From Iodidimonas nitroreducens (GTDB taxonomy: Bacteria > Pseudomonadota > Alphaproteobacteria > Sphingomonadales > Rhodothalassiaceae): DNA of 64,000 bases. The stretch spans positions 88,328 to 152,327 of the forward strand of contig BAYV01000011.1 of NCBI GenBank assembly GCA_000710935.1, read 5' to 3'. The position numbers and the translations under genes were made by a program. Shown in pieces: positions 33,721-44,392 of the stretch (position 1 is its first letter; each line of letters begins with the position of its first letter). Under the pieces are notes generated by a model. The model saw only the letters and a list, made by a program, of their open reading frames with translations. It did no database searches and was not told where the DNA came from.

Positions 33721-36700
33721 TCAGTTTTCCCAGTAGAAGGGCTTGCGCTGGCGATTGCCGGTGATGGTTTCATCCAGCGTTTCGGCATCATAAAGCCTGC
33801 CATTGAGCATGATTAACGAGAGATCGTCGGTCGCCTCGATATCCTCTAATGGATTGCCATCCAAAATAATCAGATCAGCAAGCTTGCCGGTTTCCAGCGA
33901 GCCGATTTCGGCATCCATCCCCAGATAGCGGGCCGGATTGATGGTGGCGGTGGATAAAGCCTCCATCGGCGACATGCCGGCCATGGTAAAGGTCCAGATT
34001 TCCCAATGCGTGCCCAGCCCTTCGCGTTGGCCATGGGCGCCGCTATGGATGGAAACGCCGCGATCCATCAGCCTTTTGGCATTGGCGGCGCTATCGAGAA
34101 GGGGCTGATAATCGCGCATCGGCGCTTTTATGCGGCGGATGCTGCGCGGCTCTAAGATGTGCGGCGGTACATATTTCGACAGATGCGGATGCAGCCACAC
34201 ATCATCGCGTTGATAAAACATCACTTCAGCCGCCGGGCCACCATAATTCACAACAAGGGTTGGGGTATTGCCCACCTCTGTCTGGCTCCAGAATTGCAAA
34301 ACATCCTCGTAAAAACGCTCGCCGGGGACATTATGCTCCACCCCGGTATTGCCATCGGCGATCAGCGACATATCCATATGATAAAGAGAGCCGCCCTCGG
34401 CCACCACCATCAGCCCTTCTTGGCGGGCGGCTTCCACCACCATCTGGCGCTGCTCACGCCGGGGCTGATTATAGTTTTTCACAGAAATGGCCCCCTGCGC
34501 CTTCAGGCGGCGCACCGCATCAAGGGCATCTTCGGGGGTTTTGATATCCACGAAAAAGCGGCTTTTGGCACCATAGAGAATTTCGCCGGTGGAAAAGATA
34601 CGCGGCCCTAAAATCAGGCCCGCCCTTTGATATTCGCTGGCGGCAAATATATGGGCTGCGCGATTGGATGGATCATGAACCGTGGTGACCCCCAGGCCGA
34701 GATGCGCCATTTGCGCCCAATTTTGTTGCGGGATGATGCCATCCACGCCTTGCGGCCCATGGGCATGAATATCGATGAAGCCGGGCAGGATCGTTTTTCC
34801 GGCCACATCAACCCGTTTCGCATCATCGGGCACCGTGATGGCGTCAGCCGCCCCCACCGCCATGATCTTGTTGTTTTCAATCAGGATCGTGCCATTCTCG
34901 ATAACGGTGCGATCCGCATCCATGGTGATGATCCGCGCCCCAACAAGGGCCACGCGCCCCTGCGGCTTATCGGCTTTGCGGCTGAAACCAAGATCGATGC
35001 CGCTGTCTGTGGGCTTGAAATCCTCATCCAGAACCGTTGCCATATCCACATGATGCAAAACCGGTCCCACCGACCAATTAAGTCTTTGGGCTGCCGACCA
35101 GCCCATGAAGGCGCCGCCGGTGGCCGACAAACGCTTCATCGGCAGGGATTTGCCATTGGGGGAAAGCTCCACCTCGCCCGATGGCGGGAAGGGCAGGGCA
35201 TAGACCTGATAGCCTTCGCTATAAGCCAGCCATGATCCATCGGGCGAAATCCTGAAATCACTGCCATAAAGCGAGGTCGCGTGGGTTCGCTGGTCATTCC
35301 CATCGAGATCGGTGCTGACAAGGCTTTGTTTTTCGCCGCCGATGGTGAAATAAACCCGATCATTGGTTTGGCCGAAATGGGCATCACGGCCATTATCGGC
35401 GATTTTTTTGAAGGCCCCGCTGTCCACCGAAAGCCGGTAAAGCCCCGGGTCCATCGACCAGAGATCGCTGGTCAGCATCCCGCCTTCGCCGCGCTCCACG
35501 ATAATGGTTTTGCCATCGGGCGAAAGGGCCGGGCGGCGATAATGGCCCGGCGTTTTGCTGATCAGCCGCGAAGTGCCGCCGCTGGCTTTCACCATGCGCA
35601 CATGGCCCAGGTCCTGATCATCCCATGAAATGAAAACGATAGTTTTGCCATCGCGGGAAAAGCTTGGATAAAGTTCGAACTGATCGCCTTCATCACGGGT
35701 CAGCCGCTTGGGCGTGCCGCCATCGGTTTTTTTGATCCACAGCTTGCCGAAAGCCTCATAAACAGCCTGCCCGCCATCGGGGGATTGGATGGCAAAGCGC
35801 AGCATTTTGGCGGCCACCTCATCAGGGGCCACATCCACCTTGAAGCGCGGGGGGGCGATCACCGTGCGGCTGTCTTTCACATGGAAAGGAATGGTGGAAA
35901 CGCGGTTATCGGCCAGATCAATCCGCTTGATCCCGCCCCCGGCCCAAAAAAGCAGGGATTGGCTGTTTGGTGTCCAGGCCATGGTGGGATAAACGCCCTG
36001 AGTGGCCCAGGTTTCCTGCATATCCTGATCGAGATCATCATGGATCAGGGTTTCCGCGCCCGATGCCAGATCCTTGATAAACAGGGCCGAACGGGTTTGG
36101 ATGCGGCGCACGAAGGCGAGCTTTTTGCCATCGGGCGAAGGGGTGGGGCGCACCGCGCCGCCGGGGCCATCGATCAGGGTTTCGATCTTGCCGCTGGCCA
36201 TATCATAAGCGCGGATCTGGAAAATTTCATCATTGCTATCCTGCGCATAGATGAAGCGATTGCCCGGCGTGGCATTGCGGGTGAAATAAAGGGTTTTGCC
36301 ATCGGGGGAAAAGGCCGGTTCGCCCTGTTCTTTCTGGAAATCCTCATTGGGGCGGGCCACCAGCTTCACCCCTGATCCGCCTTGAGCGTGATACAGCCAG
36401 ATTTCTCCGGTGCCCAGCGAACGCTGGGTGGTGAAATGCTTGCGCGCCGCGATGAAGCGGCCATCCGGGCTCCATATGGGGCTGTTGATCAGGCGGAAAT
36501 CCTCGCGGGTGACCTGCCGGGGATCGCTGCCATCGGCCTTCATGATCCAGATATTCTCGCCCCCCGCCCGATCGGAAATAAAGGCAATCTGGCTGCCATC
36601 GGGGGAAAAGGCGGGATGCATATCCCATGACAGGCCCGATGCCAGCGCTTTCGCCTCGCCGCCCTTGATGGGCAGGCTATAGATATCGCCCAAAAGATCG

Positions 36701-36930
36701 AAAAGAATGGTTTTGCCATCGGGGCTGAGGGCAAGGCTCATCCATGTGCCTTCCCGCACATCGATCTCGACGGCAGACTGCGGCCCCGTGGGAGGATTTG
36801 AGACATCCCATTTGGCTTCTTTGGCCTCGCCGTCCTCTTTTGTTTCGGTATCCTGGGCGAAAGCGGATGCGCCCGCTAGCGCCAGCATGGGCATCGCCAG
36901 CAGGGCGATGAGACGGGTTAATTTGAGCAT
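33721..36930 (-). CDS. secreted TolB/WD40-like propeller fused to amidohydrolase
   Basis: The ATG at 36930 has AAGGGATCT upstream and starts a signal peptide (MLKLTRLIALLAMPMLALAG, then ASAFAQ). The 1069-residue protein has about 650 residues of TolB-like propeller repeats marked by SPDGKTI, SPDGSQIAF, SPDGRFIAAR and similar. A C-terminal amidohydrolase domain with the metal-binding GFIDIHAHG near residue 720 and a late NPARYLGMDAEIGSLETGKL block follows. Such periplasmic proteins are widespread; some are dipeptidase- or imidazolonepropionase-like, but the substrate is unknown. Confidence 0.85.
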   Translation of the reverse strand: MLKLTRLIALLAMPMLALAGASAFAQDTETKEDGEAKEAKWDVSNPPTGPQSAVEIDVREGTWMSLALSPDGKTILFDLLGDIYSLPIKGGEAKALASGLSWDMHPAFSPDGSQIAFISDRAGGENIWIMKADGSDPRQVTREDFRLINSPIWSPDGRFIAARKHFTTQRSLGTGEIWLYHAQGGSGVKLVARPNEDFQKEQGEPAFSPDGKTLYFTRNATPGNRFIYAQDSNDEIFQIRAYDMASGKIETLIDGPGGAVRPTPSPDGKKLAFVRRIQTRSALFIKDLASGAETLIHDDLDQDMQETWATQGVYPTMAWTPNSQSLLFWAGGGIKRIDLADNRVSTIPFHVKDSRTVIAPPRFKVDVAPDEVAAKMLRFAIQSPDGGQAVYEAFGKLWIKKTDGGTPKRLTRDEGDQFELYPSFSRDGKTIVFISWDDQDLGHVRMVKASGGTSRLISKTPGHYRRPALSPDGKTIIVERGEGGMLTSDLWSMDPGLYRLSVDSGAFKKIADNGRDAHFGQTNDRVYFTIGGEKQSLVSTDLDGNDQRTHATSLYGSDFRISPDGSWLAYSEGYQVYALPFPPSGEVELSPNGKSLPMKRLSATGGAFMGWSAAQRLNWSVGPVLHHVDMATVLDEDFKPTDSGIDLGFSRKADKPQGRVALVGARIITMDADRTVIENGTILIENNKIMAVGAADAITVPDDAKRVDVAGKTILPGFIDIHAHGPQGVDGIIPQQNWAQMAHLGLGVTTVHDPSNRAAHIFAASEYQRAGLILGPRIFSTGEILYGAKSRFFVDIKTPEDALDAVRRLKAQGAISVKNYNQPRREQRQMVVEAARQEGLMVVAEGGSLYHMDMSLIADGNTGVEHNVPGERFYEDVLQFWSQTEVGNTPTLVVNYGGPAAEVMFYQRDDVWLHPHLSKYVPPHILEPRSIRRIKAPMRDYQPLLDSAANAKRLMDRGVSIHSGAHGQREGLGTHWEIWTFTMAGMSPMEALSTATINPARYLGMDAEIGSLETGKLADLIILDGNPLEDIEATDDLSLIMLNGRLYDAETLDETITGNRQRKPFYWEN

Positions 36931-36991
36931 ATTGAGATCCCTTGGATATGTTTTTTTTATAATAAAGCCGGATAATTGGTGGATATTGTGG

Positions 36992-37834
36992 TCAGGACCG
37001 GGTGAGATCGCGATAGGCATGCCATGTGGCCAGCCCCACCAGCGGAAAGGTGAGAACCAGACCGATAAAGGCCGTGGCGACGCCGAAAGCGATCAGCAAC
37101 AAGATCAGCCATGCCCATAAAAGCATTGGCGCAAAATTGGTTTTCACGGCTTCAAGGCTGGCGAGAATGGCGGTGATGGCATCGAGATTGCGATCCATCA
37201 ACAAGGGGATGGAGAGCGCGCTCATGGCAAAAATAACAAAAGCGATGAGACCACCCGAAAGTGTGCCGATGATCAAAAGCCCCAAACCATCAGCGGTGAA
37301 AAACAGATTGGAAAAAAAAACATCCAAAGGCGGCATTTCACCCCCAATGCCTGAGAAAAAGGCAAACAGCAGCATGGCAATCCGCACCCAGGCAAAATAG
37401 GCGAGCAACAGCACAACGCCCACAAAAGCCAATTGCGAAGGGGCCGCTGTTTTCACGAAAAGCGCCTGTTTGAAGCTGATTCCCTCACCTTTGCCAAAGC
37501 GCCGCGCCGCTTCATAAAGCCCCACCGCCAGCATCGGCCCCAAAAGCAGAAAGCCCCCCACCAAAGGCAGGATCAGGGGCAGGGCATTGCTGAATAAAAG
37601 CAAGACCACAAGGCCAAAGGATATGATGGAAAAAACCAGCCCATAGCCCAAAGGCACGGCGGGGGCGCGCAAAATCTGCTGCCAGGCCAGGGTCAGCCAT
37701 GTCCAGGGGGCTTCGGGGCTGATTTTTCGGATCACCGGCCTTTCTGCGGGGCCGCTCTTGTTCGCGCCAGCCTTTTTGGGTGCGGGCGCTTTCTGATCGG
37801 CATGGGGGCTGTGTCCGGCATCGATGGCGTTCAT
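36992..37834 (-). CDS. DUF2189 integral membrane protein
   Basis: GGGAGAGAGC before the ATG at 37834 sets the start; 280 residues. An N-terminal 35-residue polar, Pro/Lys-rich tail precedes WTWLTLAWQQILRAPAVPLG and six hydrophobic segments, and the C-terminus FPLVGLATWHAYRDLTRS is typical of DUF2189. The function is unknown. It stands alone between the amidohydrolase and the E1 gene pair. Confidence 0.8.
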   Translation of the reverse strand: MNAIDAGHSPHADQKAPAPKKAGANKSGPAERPVIRKISPEAPWTWLTLAWQQILRAPAVPLGYGLVFSIISFGLVVLLLFSNALPLILPLVGGFLLLGPMLAVGLYEAARRFGKGEGISFKQALFVKTAAPSQLAFVGVVLLLAYFAWVRIAMLLFAFFSGIGGEMPPLDVFFSNLFFTADGLGLLIIGTLSGGLIAFVIFAMSALSIPLLMDRNLDAITAILASLEAVKTNFAPMLLWAWLILLLIAFGVATAFIGLVLTFPLVGLATWHAYRDLTRS

Positions 37835-37894
37835 GCTCTCTCTCCCAAAAGATCTGTGGTGCACGATCTGCGATATGAGGGGAGCAGATTGTTT

Positions 37895-38953
37895 TTATGG
37901 CTCCCCGGCGCTGGGGCGGGCTTTTCCGGCTGCCCCCGCATAAGGGTCAGTGTCACCCAAAAAGGGGCCTTTGCCAAGGGGCCAATCCTTGAGATCATGG
38001 GCGGCCTTGACGATCCGATCCACCGAGGGCAGCCAGGCATCTTCAAGGCTGGCGGCAAAAGGGATCGGCGCATGGGGCGGGGTGATCAGATGGATGGGGG
38101 CTTTCAGCGCGTTGAACGCCCGGCTGGCCACAAGGGCGGCGATATCGGCGGCCAGACCGCAGCGCGCCGCCCCTTCATCCACCACCATCAGCCGCCCGGT
38201 TTTCTCAACGGATTGCAAAATGGCAGTGCGGTCCAGGGGTTCGCTGCACCGGGGATCGATAAGATCGACCGAAAGACCTCGTTCTTCAAGGATCATCGCC
38301 GCTTTTTGTGCCAATCCCACCATCCGTGAAAAGGCAATGATGCTGAGATCATCACCCGCCCGCAGCCGCCGCGCCGTGCCAAGGGGGATGGGGCGGATCG
38401 GTAAAGCCACATCGGCCGCATCGGCATAAAGCATTTTATGTTCGAAAAAAATGACCGGATCGGGATCGCGAATGGCGGCCAGCAACAGCCCACCGGCTTC
38501 ATCGGGGGACGCGGGGAGGACGCATTTCAGCCCGGCGATAGAGGTGAACAGCCCATGCAGGGATTGGCTATGCTGTGCGGCGGCCCGTTCCCCCGCGCCG
38601 ATGGTGGTGCGGATCACGAGCGGCAGGCTGGCCTGCCCCCCGGTCATATAGCGCAGCTTGGCCGCCTGATTAAGGATCTGATCAAGGCAAACGCCTGCGA
38701 AATCGCAAAACATCAATTCCACCACCGGCCGCAGCCCGGTCATCGCCGCGCCGATGGCGGCCCCGATGAAGGCGGTTTCAGAAATCGGCATGTCGATCAC
38801 CCGATCCGGGCCAAAGCGCTCATAAAGCCCCGCTGTCACCCCCATCACCGAAGGGCGCACATCTTCGCCCATGATGATGATGGATGGATCGCGGGCCATT
38901 TCTTCGGCCAGGGCCCGTTGCAGGGCTGTGGCGGTGGTCAGGCGCTCTTCCAT
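37895..38953 (-). CDS. TPP-dependent dehydrogenase E1 beta subunit (AcoB/PdhB-like)
   Basis: 352 residues. Motifs are IIMGEDVRPSVMGVT, DMPISETAFIGAAIGAAMTG, VELMFCDFAGVCLDQILNQA and AAQHSQSLHGLF, which form the E1-beta half of the thiamine site. A C-terminal tail of about 25 residues rich in Gly, Pro and Ala is longer than usual. It overlaps the alpha subunit gene by 16 bp. No E2 or E3 gene is adjacent, so the complex must borrow them or the pair acts as a non-oxidative or acetoin-type enzyme. Substrate unknown. Confidence 0.85.
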   Translation of the reverse strand: MEERLTTATALQRALAEEMARDPSIIIMGEDVRPSVMGVTAGLYERFGPDRVIDMPISETAFIGAAIGAAMTGLRPVVELMFCDFAGVCLDQILNQAAKLRYMTGGQASLPLVIRTTIGAGERAAAQHSQSLHGLFTSIAGLKCVLPASPDEAGGLLLAAIRDPDPVIFFEHKMLYADAADVALPIRPIPLGTARRLRAGDDLSIIAFSRMVGLAQKAAMILEERGLSVDLIDPRCSEPLDRTAILQSVEKTGRLMVVDEGAARCGLAADIAALVASRAFNALKAPIHLITPPHAPIPFAASLEDAWLPSVDRIVKAAHDLKDWPLGKGPFLGDTDPYAGAAGKARPSAGEP

Positions 38954-39912
38954 GGCTTTTCCTCATCCCCTGTAGTGACATCGGCCAGCAGCGCTTCGGG
39001 GGGCGGCGGGGCATCGGCACGGGCGGCCATCGCTGCGGCCTTCATCTCGTTTTTTGCCTGTTGGCGGAGAGCGTCTAAATCCTGGGCGCTGATGCCATGA
39101 TTTGCGCACAGATGATCATGAAAAAGAGAGAGGCAATCCGGCGGCTGATCCGCATGGCGATAGGCTTGATCATCCCCTTCATAATGGCCGCCAAGGCGTG
39201 GGGCGCGGGCAACGAGGGTGGCTGGCCCCTTGCCCGATCGGGCCGCCCGGATGGCATCGCCCGCGGCATGGTAAACCGCCAGCACATCGCAGCCATCCAG
39301 CCGAGCAGCGTGCATCCCAAAGGATGCGGCGCGGGCCGCCAGATCGGTGCAGCCGGTGACGGATCGGCTGGCGGTATATTCGCCATAATCATTATCTTCG
39401 ATCACGAAAATCATCGGTAAGGCCATGGCCGCCGCCAGATTCATCGATTCAAACACCGCCCCCTGATTGGCCGCGCCATCGCCGATGAAGGCCATGCTCA
39501 CCGTCCGCAGGCCACGGCTTTTGGCGCTAAGGGCCGCCCCCAAAGCCAGCGGCACATTGGCGCCCACGATCCCGTTTGATCCCAGATGCCCGCGCTTTAG
39601 ATCCGCCAGATGCATCGAGCCGCCCTTGCCCCCGCACAGCCCCGTTTTGCGGCCCATGATTTCCGCCATCATCTGGTGGGGATCGCAGCCTTTGGCCAGG
39701 GCATGGCCATGGCCGCGATGGGTGCTGGCGATATGATCATCATCCCCCAGATGGGCGCACAGGCTGGTGGCGATGGCTTCCTGCCCATGATAAAGATGCA
39801 GATGCCCATCAATGCCACCCTGTCGGTTTTCAAGGATCAACTGATCTTCAAACGCCCTGATCCGAGCCATCATCCGCCATAAGGCCAGCAAGGTTGCGCG
39901 ATCCATGGTCAT
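38938..39912 (-). CDS. TPP-dependent dehydrogenase E1 alpha subunit (AcoA/PdhA-like)
   Basis: 324 residues with the thiamine diphosphate motif FIGDGAANQGAVFESMNLAA, plus LYHGQEAIATSLCAHLGDDD and the ASTHRGHGHALAKG block that binds the cofactor in acetoin and pyruvate dehydrogenase E1-alpha. Together with the overlapping beta gene it makes an alpha2beta2 decarboxylase. It begins one base before the stop region of the upstream SDR gene, so the three genes are one unit. Confidence 0.88.
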   Translation of the reverse strand: MTMDRATLLALWRMMARIRAFEDQLILENRQGGIDGHLHLYHGQEAIATSLCAHLGDDDHIASTHRGHGHALAKGCDPHQMMAEIMGRKTGLCGGKGGSMHLADLKRGHLGSNGIVGANVPLALGAALSAKSRGLRTVSMAFIGDGAANQGAVFESMNLAAAMALPMIFVIEDNDYGEYTASRSVTGCTDLAARAASFGMHAARLDGCDVLAVYHAAGDAIRAARSGKGPATLVARAPRLGGHYEGDDQAYRHADQPPDCLSLFHDHLCANHGISAQDLDALRQQAKNEMKAAAMAARADAPPPPEALLADVTTGDEEKPWKSA

Positions 39913-40674
39913 CTAAAGCCTGATAGCGTGGCTAAAGCCGCGATCCACCAAAAGCGTGCTGCCGGTGATGGCCGCAGCCGCCGGGCTCGCCAGAAAAACC
40001 GCCGCCCTTGCCACTTCATCGGCGGTGGCCATGCCGCCCAAAAGGCAGCGGGCGTTAAAATGATTATAAAGTTCGGGCTGCTGTTGCTTTACCCGATGCC
40101 AATCGCCGCCCTCGAAATAAACCGGGCCGGGCGAGAGGACATTGACCCGAATGCCATGGGGTGCAACCGCCTCAGCCAAAAGCTTGCCATAGCTGGCAAG
40201 GGCCGCCTTCATCGGGCCATAGGCCCCGGGGCCAAAGGCTGTTTCGGCAGCGGCCACCGATCCGATCAGGATGATCGACGCTGCCGATGATCGGGCCAGC
40301 ACCGGCAGCAGGGCTTCGGCCCCGCGGACGCTGTGCATCAGATCCCCTTCAAAATTTGCCTGCCAGGCCGCATCCCCCGATCCGGCATTGCCTGCCGATA
40401 CATTGGGGATGAAAATATCAAGCCCGCCTTCGCGCGCGCCTTCCGCTTCGATCCAGGCCAGATAGGCTTTGGCATCGCGGATATCGAGGGCTGTGCCATG
40501 GGCCTTAACCCCTTTTTGCTGAAGGCTTTTGGTCATCGCCTCCACATCCTTTTGGGTGCGGGCGCAAAAGCTGATAGCAACCCCTTCATCGGCCAGATTG
40601 AGGGCGATGGCCCGCCCGATGCCGCGTGTGGCCCCGGTGATCAGGGCGCGCTTGCCGGTGAGTTTTAAATCCAT
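39913..40674 (-). CDS. short-chain dehydrogenase/reductase
   Basis: 253 residues. The cofactor motif is TGATRGIGRAIALNLA, an NVSAGNAGSG block replaces the common NNAG, and the catalytic Ser and Tyr-x-x-x-Lys lie in LIGSVAAAETAFGPGAYGPMK. FCARTQKDVEAM after the second strand favours NADPH. It is the first gene of the operon with the E1 alpha and beta subunits, which suggests it makes or uses a hydroxyketone or acyloin handled by the E1 pair; that is inference. Confidence 0.85.
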   Translation of the reverse strand: MDLKLTGKRALITGATRGIGRAIALNLADEGVAISFCARTQKDVEAMTKSLQQKGVKAHGTALDIRDAKAYLAWIEAEGAREGGLDIFIPNVSAGNAGSGDAAWQANFEGDLMHSVRGAEALLPVLARSSAASIILIGSVAAAETAFGPGAYGPMKAALASYGKLLAEAVAPHGIRVNVLSPGPVYFEGGDWHRVKQQQPELYNHFNARCLLGGMATADEVARAAVFLASPAAAAITGSTLLVDRGFSHAIRL

Positions 40675-40925
40675 GGCCTCTGGTCCTTTGTTTCGTTTAT
40701 TTTACTGGCAATCACAGTGCGAACAGCATGATCCCTGCACATGTGAGAAAATGAGATGATTAAGCCCATATTTTGTTCAAAAATTACATAGATGATGCTG
40801 CAATGCCATATTGATTGCTTGTAACCGCCCGGATCAAACAGTAGTTTGCCTGAAGTTTGCAAGGGCGTAGCACAATCGCCCATCACGCTATGCGATCATA
40901 TCCTTTTCTTCCCCTAGATAGATGA

Positions 40926-42137
<1,212 letters not shown>

Positions 42138-42183
42138 AAGCCAGATTTTGCCAGACAAGCTTTGGCGATAAAAGGGGACGGCA

Positions 42184-43077
42184 ATGGATTGGGACAGACT
42201 GCGAATCTTTCACACCGTTGCCGAAGCCGGAAGCTTCACCACGGCTGCCCGCAAGCTCAATCTGAGCCAATCGGCAGCCAGCCGACAAATCCGGACGCTT
42301 GAGGAGTCCCTCAATGTCACCCTGTTCAATCGCCATGCCCGTGGTTTGGTGATGACCCAGGAAGGTGAGCAGCTTTATCAGGCCGCCTGCGAGGTGATGC
42401 AAAAGCTGGAGGCGGTTGAACAATCCCTGCTCGATGCCAAAGGATCGCCGCGGGGCCGCCTTGTGGTCACCACGATGATCAGCTTCGGGGCCTTGTGGCT
42501 CACCCCCCATATGCGGGAATTTGTCCGGCGCTATCCCGATATCGATCTGCAGATCAATCTGTCGGATGATGATCTCGATCTGGCCCGGCGGGAAGCCGAT
42601 GTGGCGATTCGCTTTCATGCCCCGCATCAGGCGGAATTGATCCAGCGCCCCTTGGTGAAGGTGCATCATCATATCTATGCTTCAAAAGACTATATCGCCC
42701 GCAAGGGGATTCCCCAAACCCCTCAGGATCTTGATGATCATGATATCATCATCTATGGGCCCACCACCCCTTTGGCGATCAAGGATATCAATTGGACCCT
42801 GACTTTGGGGGCCAATGGAAAAACCCGTCGTCCGGTGCTTCAGATCAATAATACCTATGCGGTTTTGCGGGCCATTGTGGCCGGGATCGGGCTTGCCGCC
42901 ATCCCCGATTATCTGGTGACCGGGGAGCACAGCCTCGTGCGGGTGCTGCCCGATATCGAAGGCCCGGCTTTTGAAACCTATTTCGTTTATTCCCGCGAAT
43001 TGAAGGGCTCGAAAAGGGTAGGGCTGTTCCGCGATTTCCTGATCGAACAGGTGCGCGGCGATGCCAGCATTATGTGA
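42184..43077 (+). CDS. LysR-family transcriptional regulator
   Basis: 297 residues with the N-terminal helix-turn-helix MDWDRLRIFHTVAEAGSFTT and ARKLNLSQSAASRQIRTLEE. The effector domain follows (about 92-290, GRLVVTTMISFGALWLTPHM). It transcribes in the same direction as the aminotransferase, which is unusual for LysR targets, so the regulated gene is not evident. Complete and intact. Confidence 0.9.
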   Translation: MDWDRLRIFHTVAEAGSFTTAARKLNLSQSAASRQIRTLEESLNVTLFNRHARGLVMTQEGEQLYQAACEVMQKLEAVEQSLLDAKGSPRGRLVVTTMISFGALWLTPHMREFVRRYPDIDLQINLSDDDLDLARREADVAIRFHAPHQAELIQRPLVKVHHHIYASKDYIARKGIPQTPQDLDDHDIIIYGPTTPLAIKDINWTLTLGANGKTRRPVLQINNTYAVLRAIVAGIGLAAIPDYLVTGEHSLVRVLPDIEGPAFETYFVYSRELKGSKRVGLFRDFLIEQVRGDASIM

Positions 43078-43129
43078 ATGTGGGGGGTTTTGCCCATAAG
43101 CCATGCGTGAAATGCATAGCTGCCGCGCG

Positions 43130-43332
43130 TTCCATCCGCCTTTACGCTGCACCTGCGAAATCCTATATCCCTCTGAGCGCTGCATTGCAGCAAAGTTTTG
43201 AGACTGCCTCGCCCCTGAGACGTGGTCTCTCTGGCCTTCATGGCCAAAAAGCTTTGATGTACCGCGCCGCCGAAAAGGGCTCCTCCCCCCTTATTATGCC
43301 TTTTCGGCACCTGTCTCTCCCATAAGACGAAG
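43130..43332 (+). ncRNA. possible structured small RNA before proC
   Basis: No gene is seen in 43078-43449. The stretch folds well by eye: CAGCAAAGTTTT (43188-43199) with AAAAAGCTTTGATG (43246-43259) encloses GAGAC/GTCTC (43200-43204, 43225-43229) and GGCC-TTCAT-GGCC (43233-43245). GCCGAAAAGG/CCTTTTCGGC (43269-43278, 43299-43308) is a separate 10-bp stem. It ends at a strong terminator. The rod shape recalls 6S RNA, but I cannot match a family, and boundaries are guesses. Confidence 0.3.
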
Positions 43333-43360
43333 AGCGGACCCTTCATGGGTCCGCTTTTTT
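43333..43360 (+). terminator. Rho-independent terminator
   Basis: AGCGGACCC-TTCAT-GGGTCCGCT is a perfect 9-bp stem followed by a T run. It ends a transcript that would cover the structured stretch after the LysR gene. Confidence 0.9.
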
Positions 43361-43449
43361 CTTTTACAAGCCTGCCCATTGGCCATGGGTTCATGCTATG
43401 GGCAGGGGATGAAACGATAGGATATGAAAAGTCTTTCAGGAGGATTGCA

Positions 43450-44271
43450 ATGGATTTATCGCAGATGTTTCAGCCGCAAAAGCCGCTTTTGCTGATTGGC
43501 TGTGGCCGGATGGGAACGGCGATGGCGCGGGGGTGGCTTGATGCCGGTTTGGCGCGCGATGCTCTGGCAATCATTGATCCTGCGGGGGTGCCCGATGTTT
43601 TAAAAGGGGCCGCCCATTATGCATCGGTAGAGGCGATCCCCGATGAAATCAAGCCGGAAGCCATTATTCTGGCGGTGAAGCCCTATATGATGGCGGATGT
43701 GGTGGCGGCTTTAACGCCCAAGGCTGCGGCTGATCCCCTGGTGATTTCGGTGGCTGCGGGGATCAGGCTCAAGCTGATGTCGGATGTTTTTAAAAGTGCG
43801 GTGCGGGTGATGCCCAATACCCCGGCGGCGATTGGCAAGGGCATGATGGTGGCGGTGGCGGCCCGCGCTGTGTCCTATGAAAAGAAAGAGCTGACCACCG
43901 CCCTGATGGCGGCGGCGGGCGCGGTTTTATGGGTGGAGGATGAGGTCCTGATGGATGCGGTGACCGGTGTTTCTGGCAGTGGTCCGGCTTATATTTTTGC
44001 CCTGACCGAAGCCATGGCCGCTGCCGGGATGGCCAATGGCCTGTCGCGCGATGTGGCGGAAAAACTGGCGCGCCAAACCGTGATCGGGGCGGCGCATCTG
44101 ATGGAAAAAACCCCTGATATGTCGGCTGCCCAATTGCGCGAACAGGTGACAAGCCCGGGCGGCACAACGGCGGCGGCGCTGGATGTTTTGCGCGCGGATG
44201 ATGGATTTGGCCCGCTTCTGGAACGGGCCGTGCGTGCTGCGGCCGATCGATCAAAAGAATTGGCTGAATGA
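43450..44271 (+). CDS. proC: pyrroline-5-carboxylate reductase
   Basis: The ATG at 43450 has AGGAGG 6 bp upstream. The 273-residue enzyme has the Rossmann motif LIGCGRMGTAMARGW, VMPNTPAAIGKGM, and the C-terminal signature VSGSGPAYIFALTEAMAAAG with LREQVTSPGGTTAAALDVL. It performs the last step of proline synthesis. It stands 121 bp before a TetR gene. Confidence 0.95.
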   Translation: MDLSQMFQPQKPLLLIGCGRMGTAMARGWLDAGLARDALAIIDPAGVPDVLKGAAHYASVEAIPDEIKPEAIILAVKPYMMADVVAALTPKAAADPLVISVAAGIRLKLMSDVFKSAVRVMPNTPAAIGKGMMVAVAARAVSYEKKELTTALMAAAGAVLWVEDEVLMDAVTGVSGSGPAYIFALTEAMAAAGMANGLSRDVAEKLARQTVIGAAHLMEKTPDMSAAQLREQVTSPGGTTAAALDVLRADDGFGPLLERAVRAAADRSKELAE

Positions 44272-44392
44272 AACTGGCAGAATGAAAAAACCGTATCATA
44301 TGGCAGTGGATCGGTGATTTTGATGGCATCTGATCCGTCTTTGTTTCTATAAAACCATCTGAATTCAGCACGACAAGAAAAAGGACAAGGCC

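Noticed and set aside
14105..40674. Long reading frames antisense to GH31, the amidohydrolase, the E1 genes and others
   Set aside because: They mirror the codon pattern of strong genes on the opposite strand and lack recognisable domains or start signals.
43130..43332. Firm call of 6S RNA
   Set aside because: The fold is rod-like, but the conserved central-bubble sequence could not be matched by eye.
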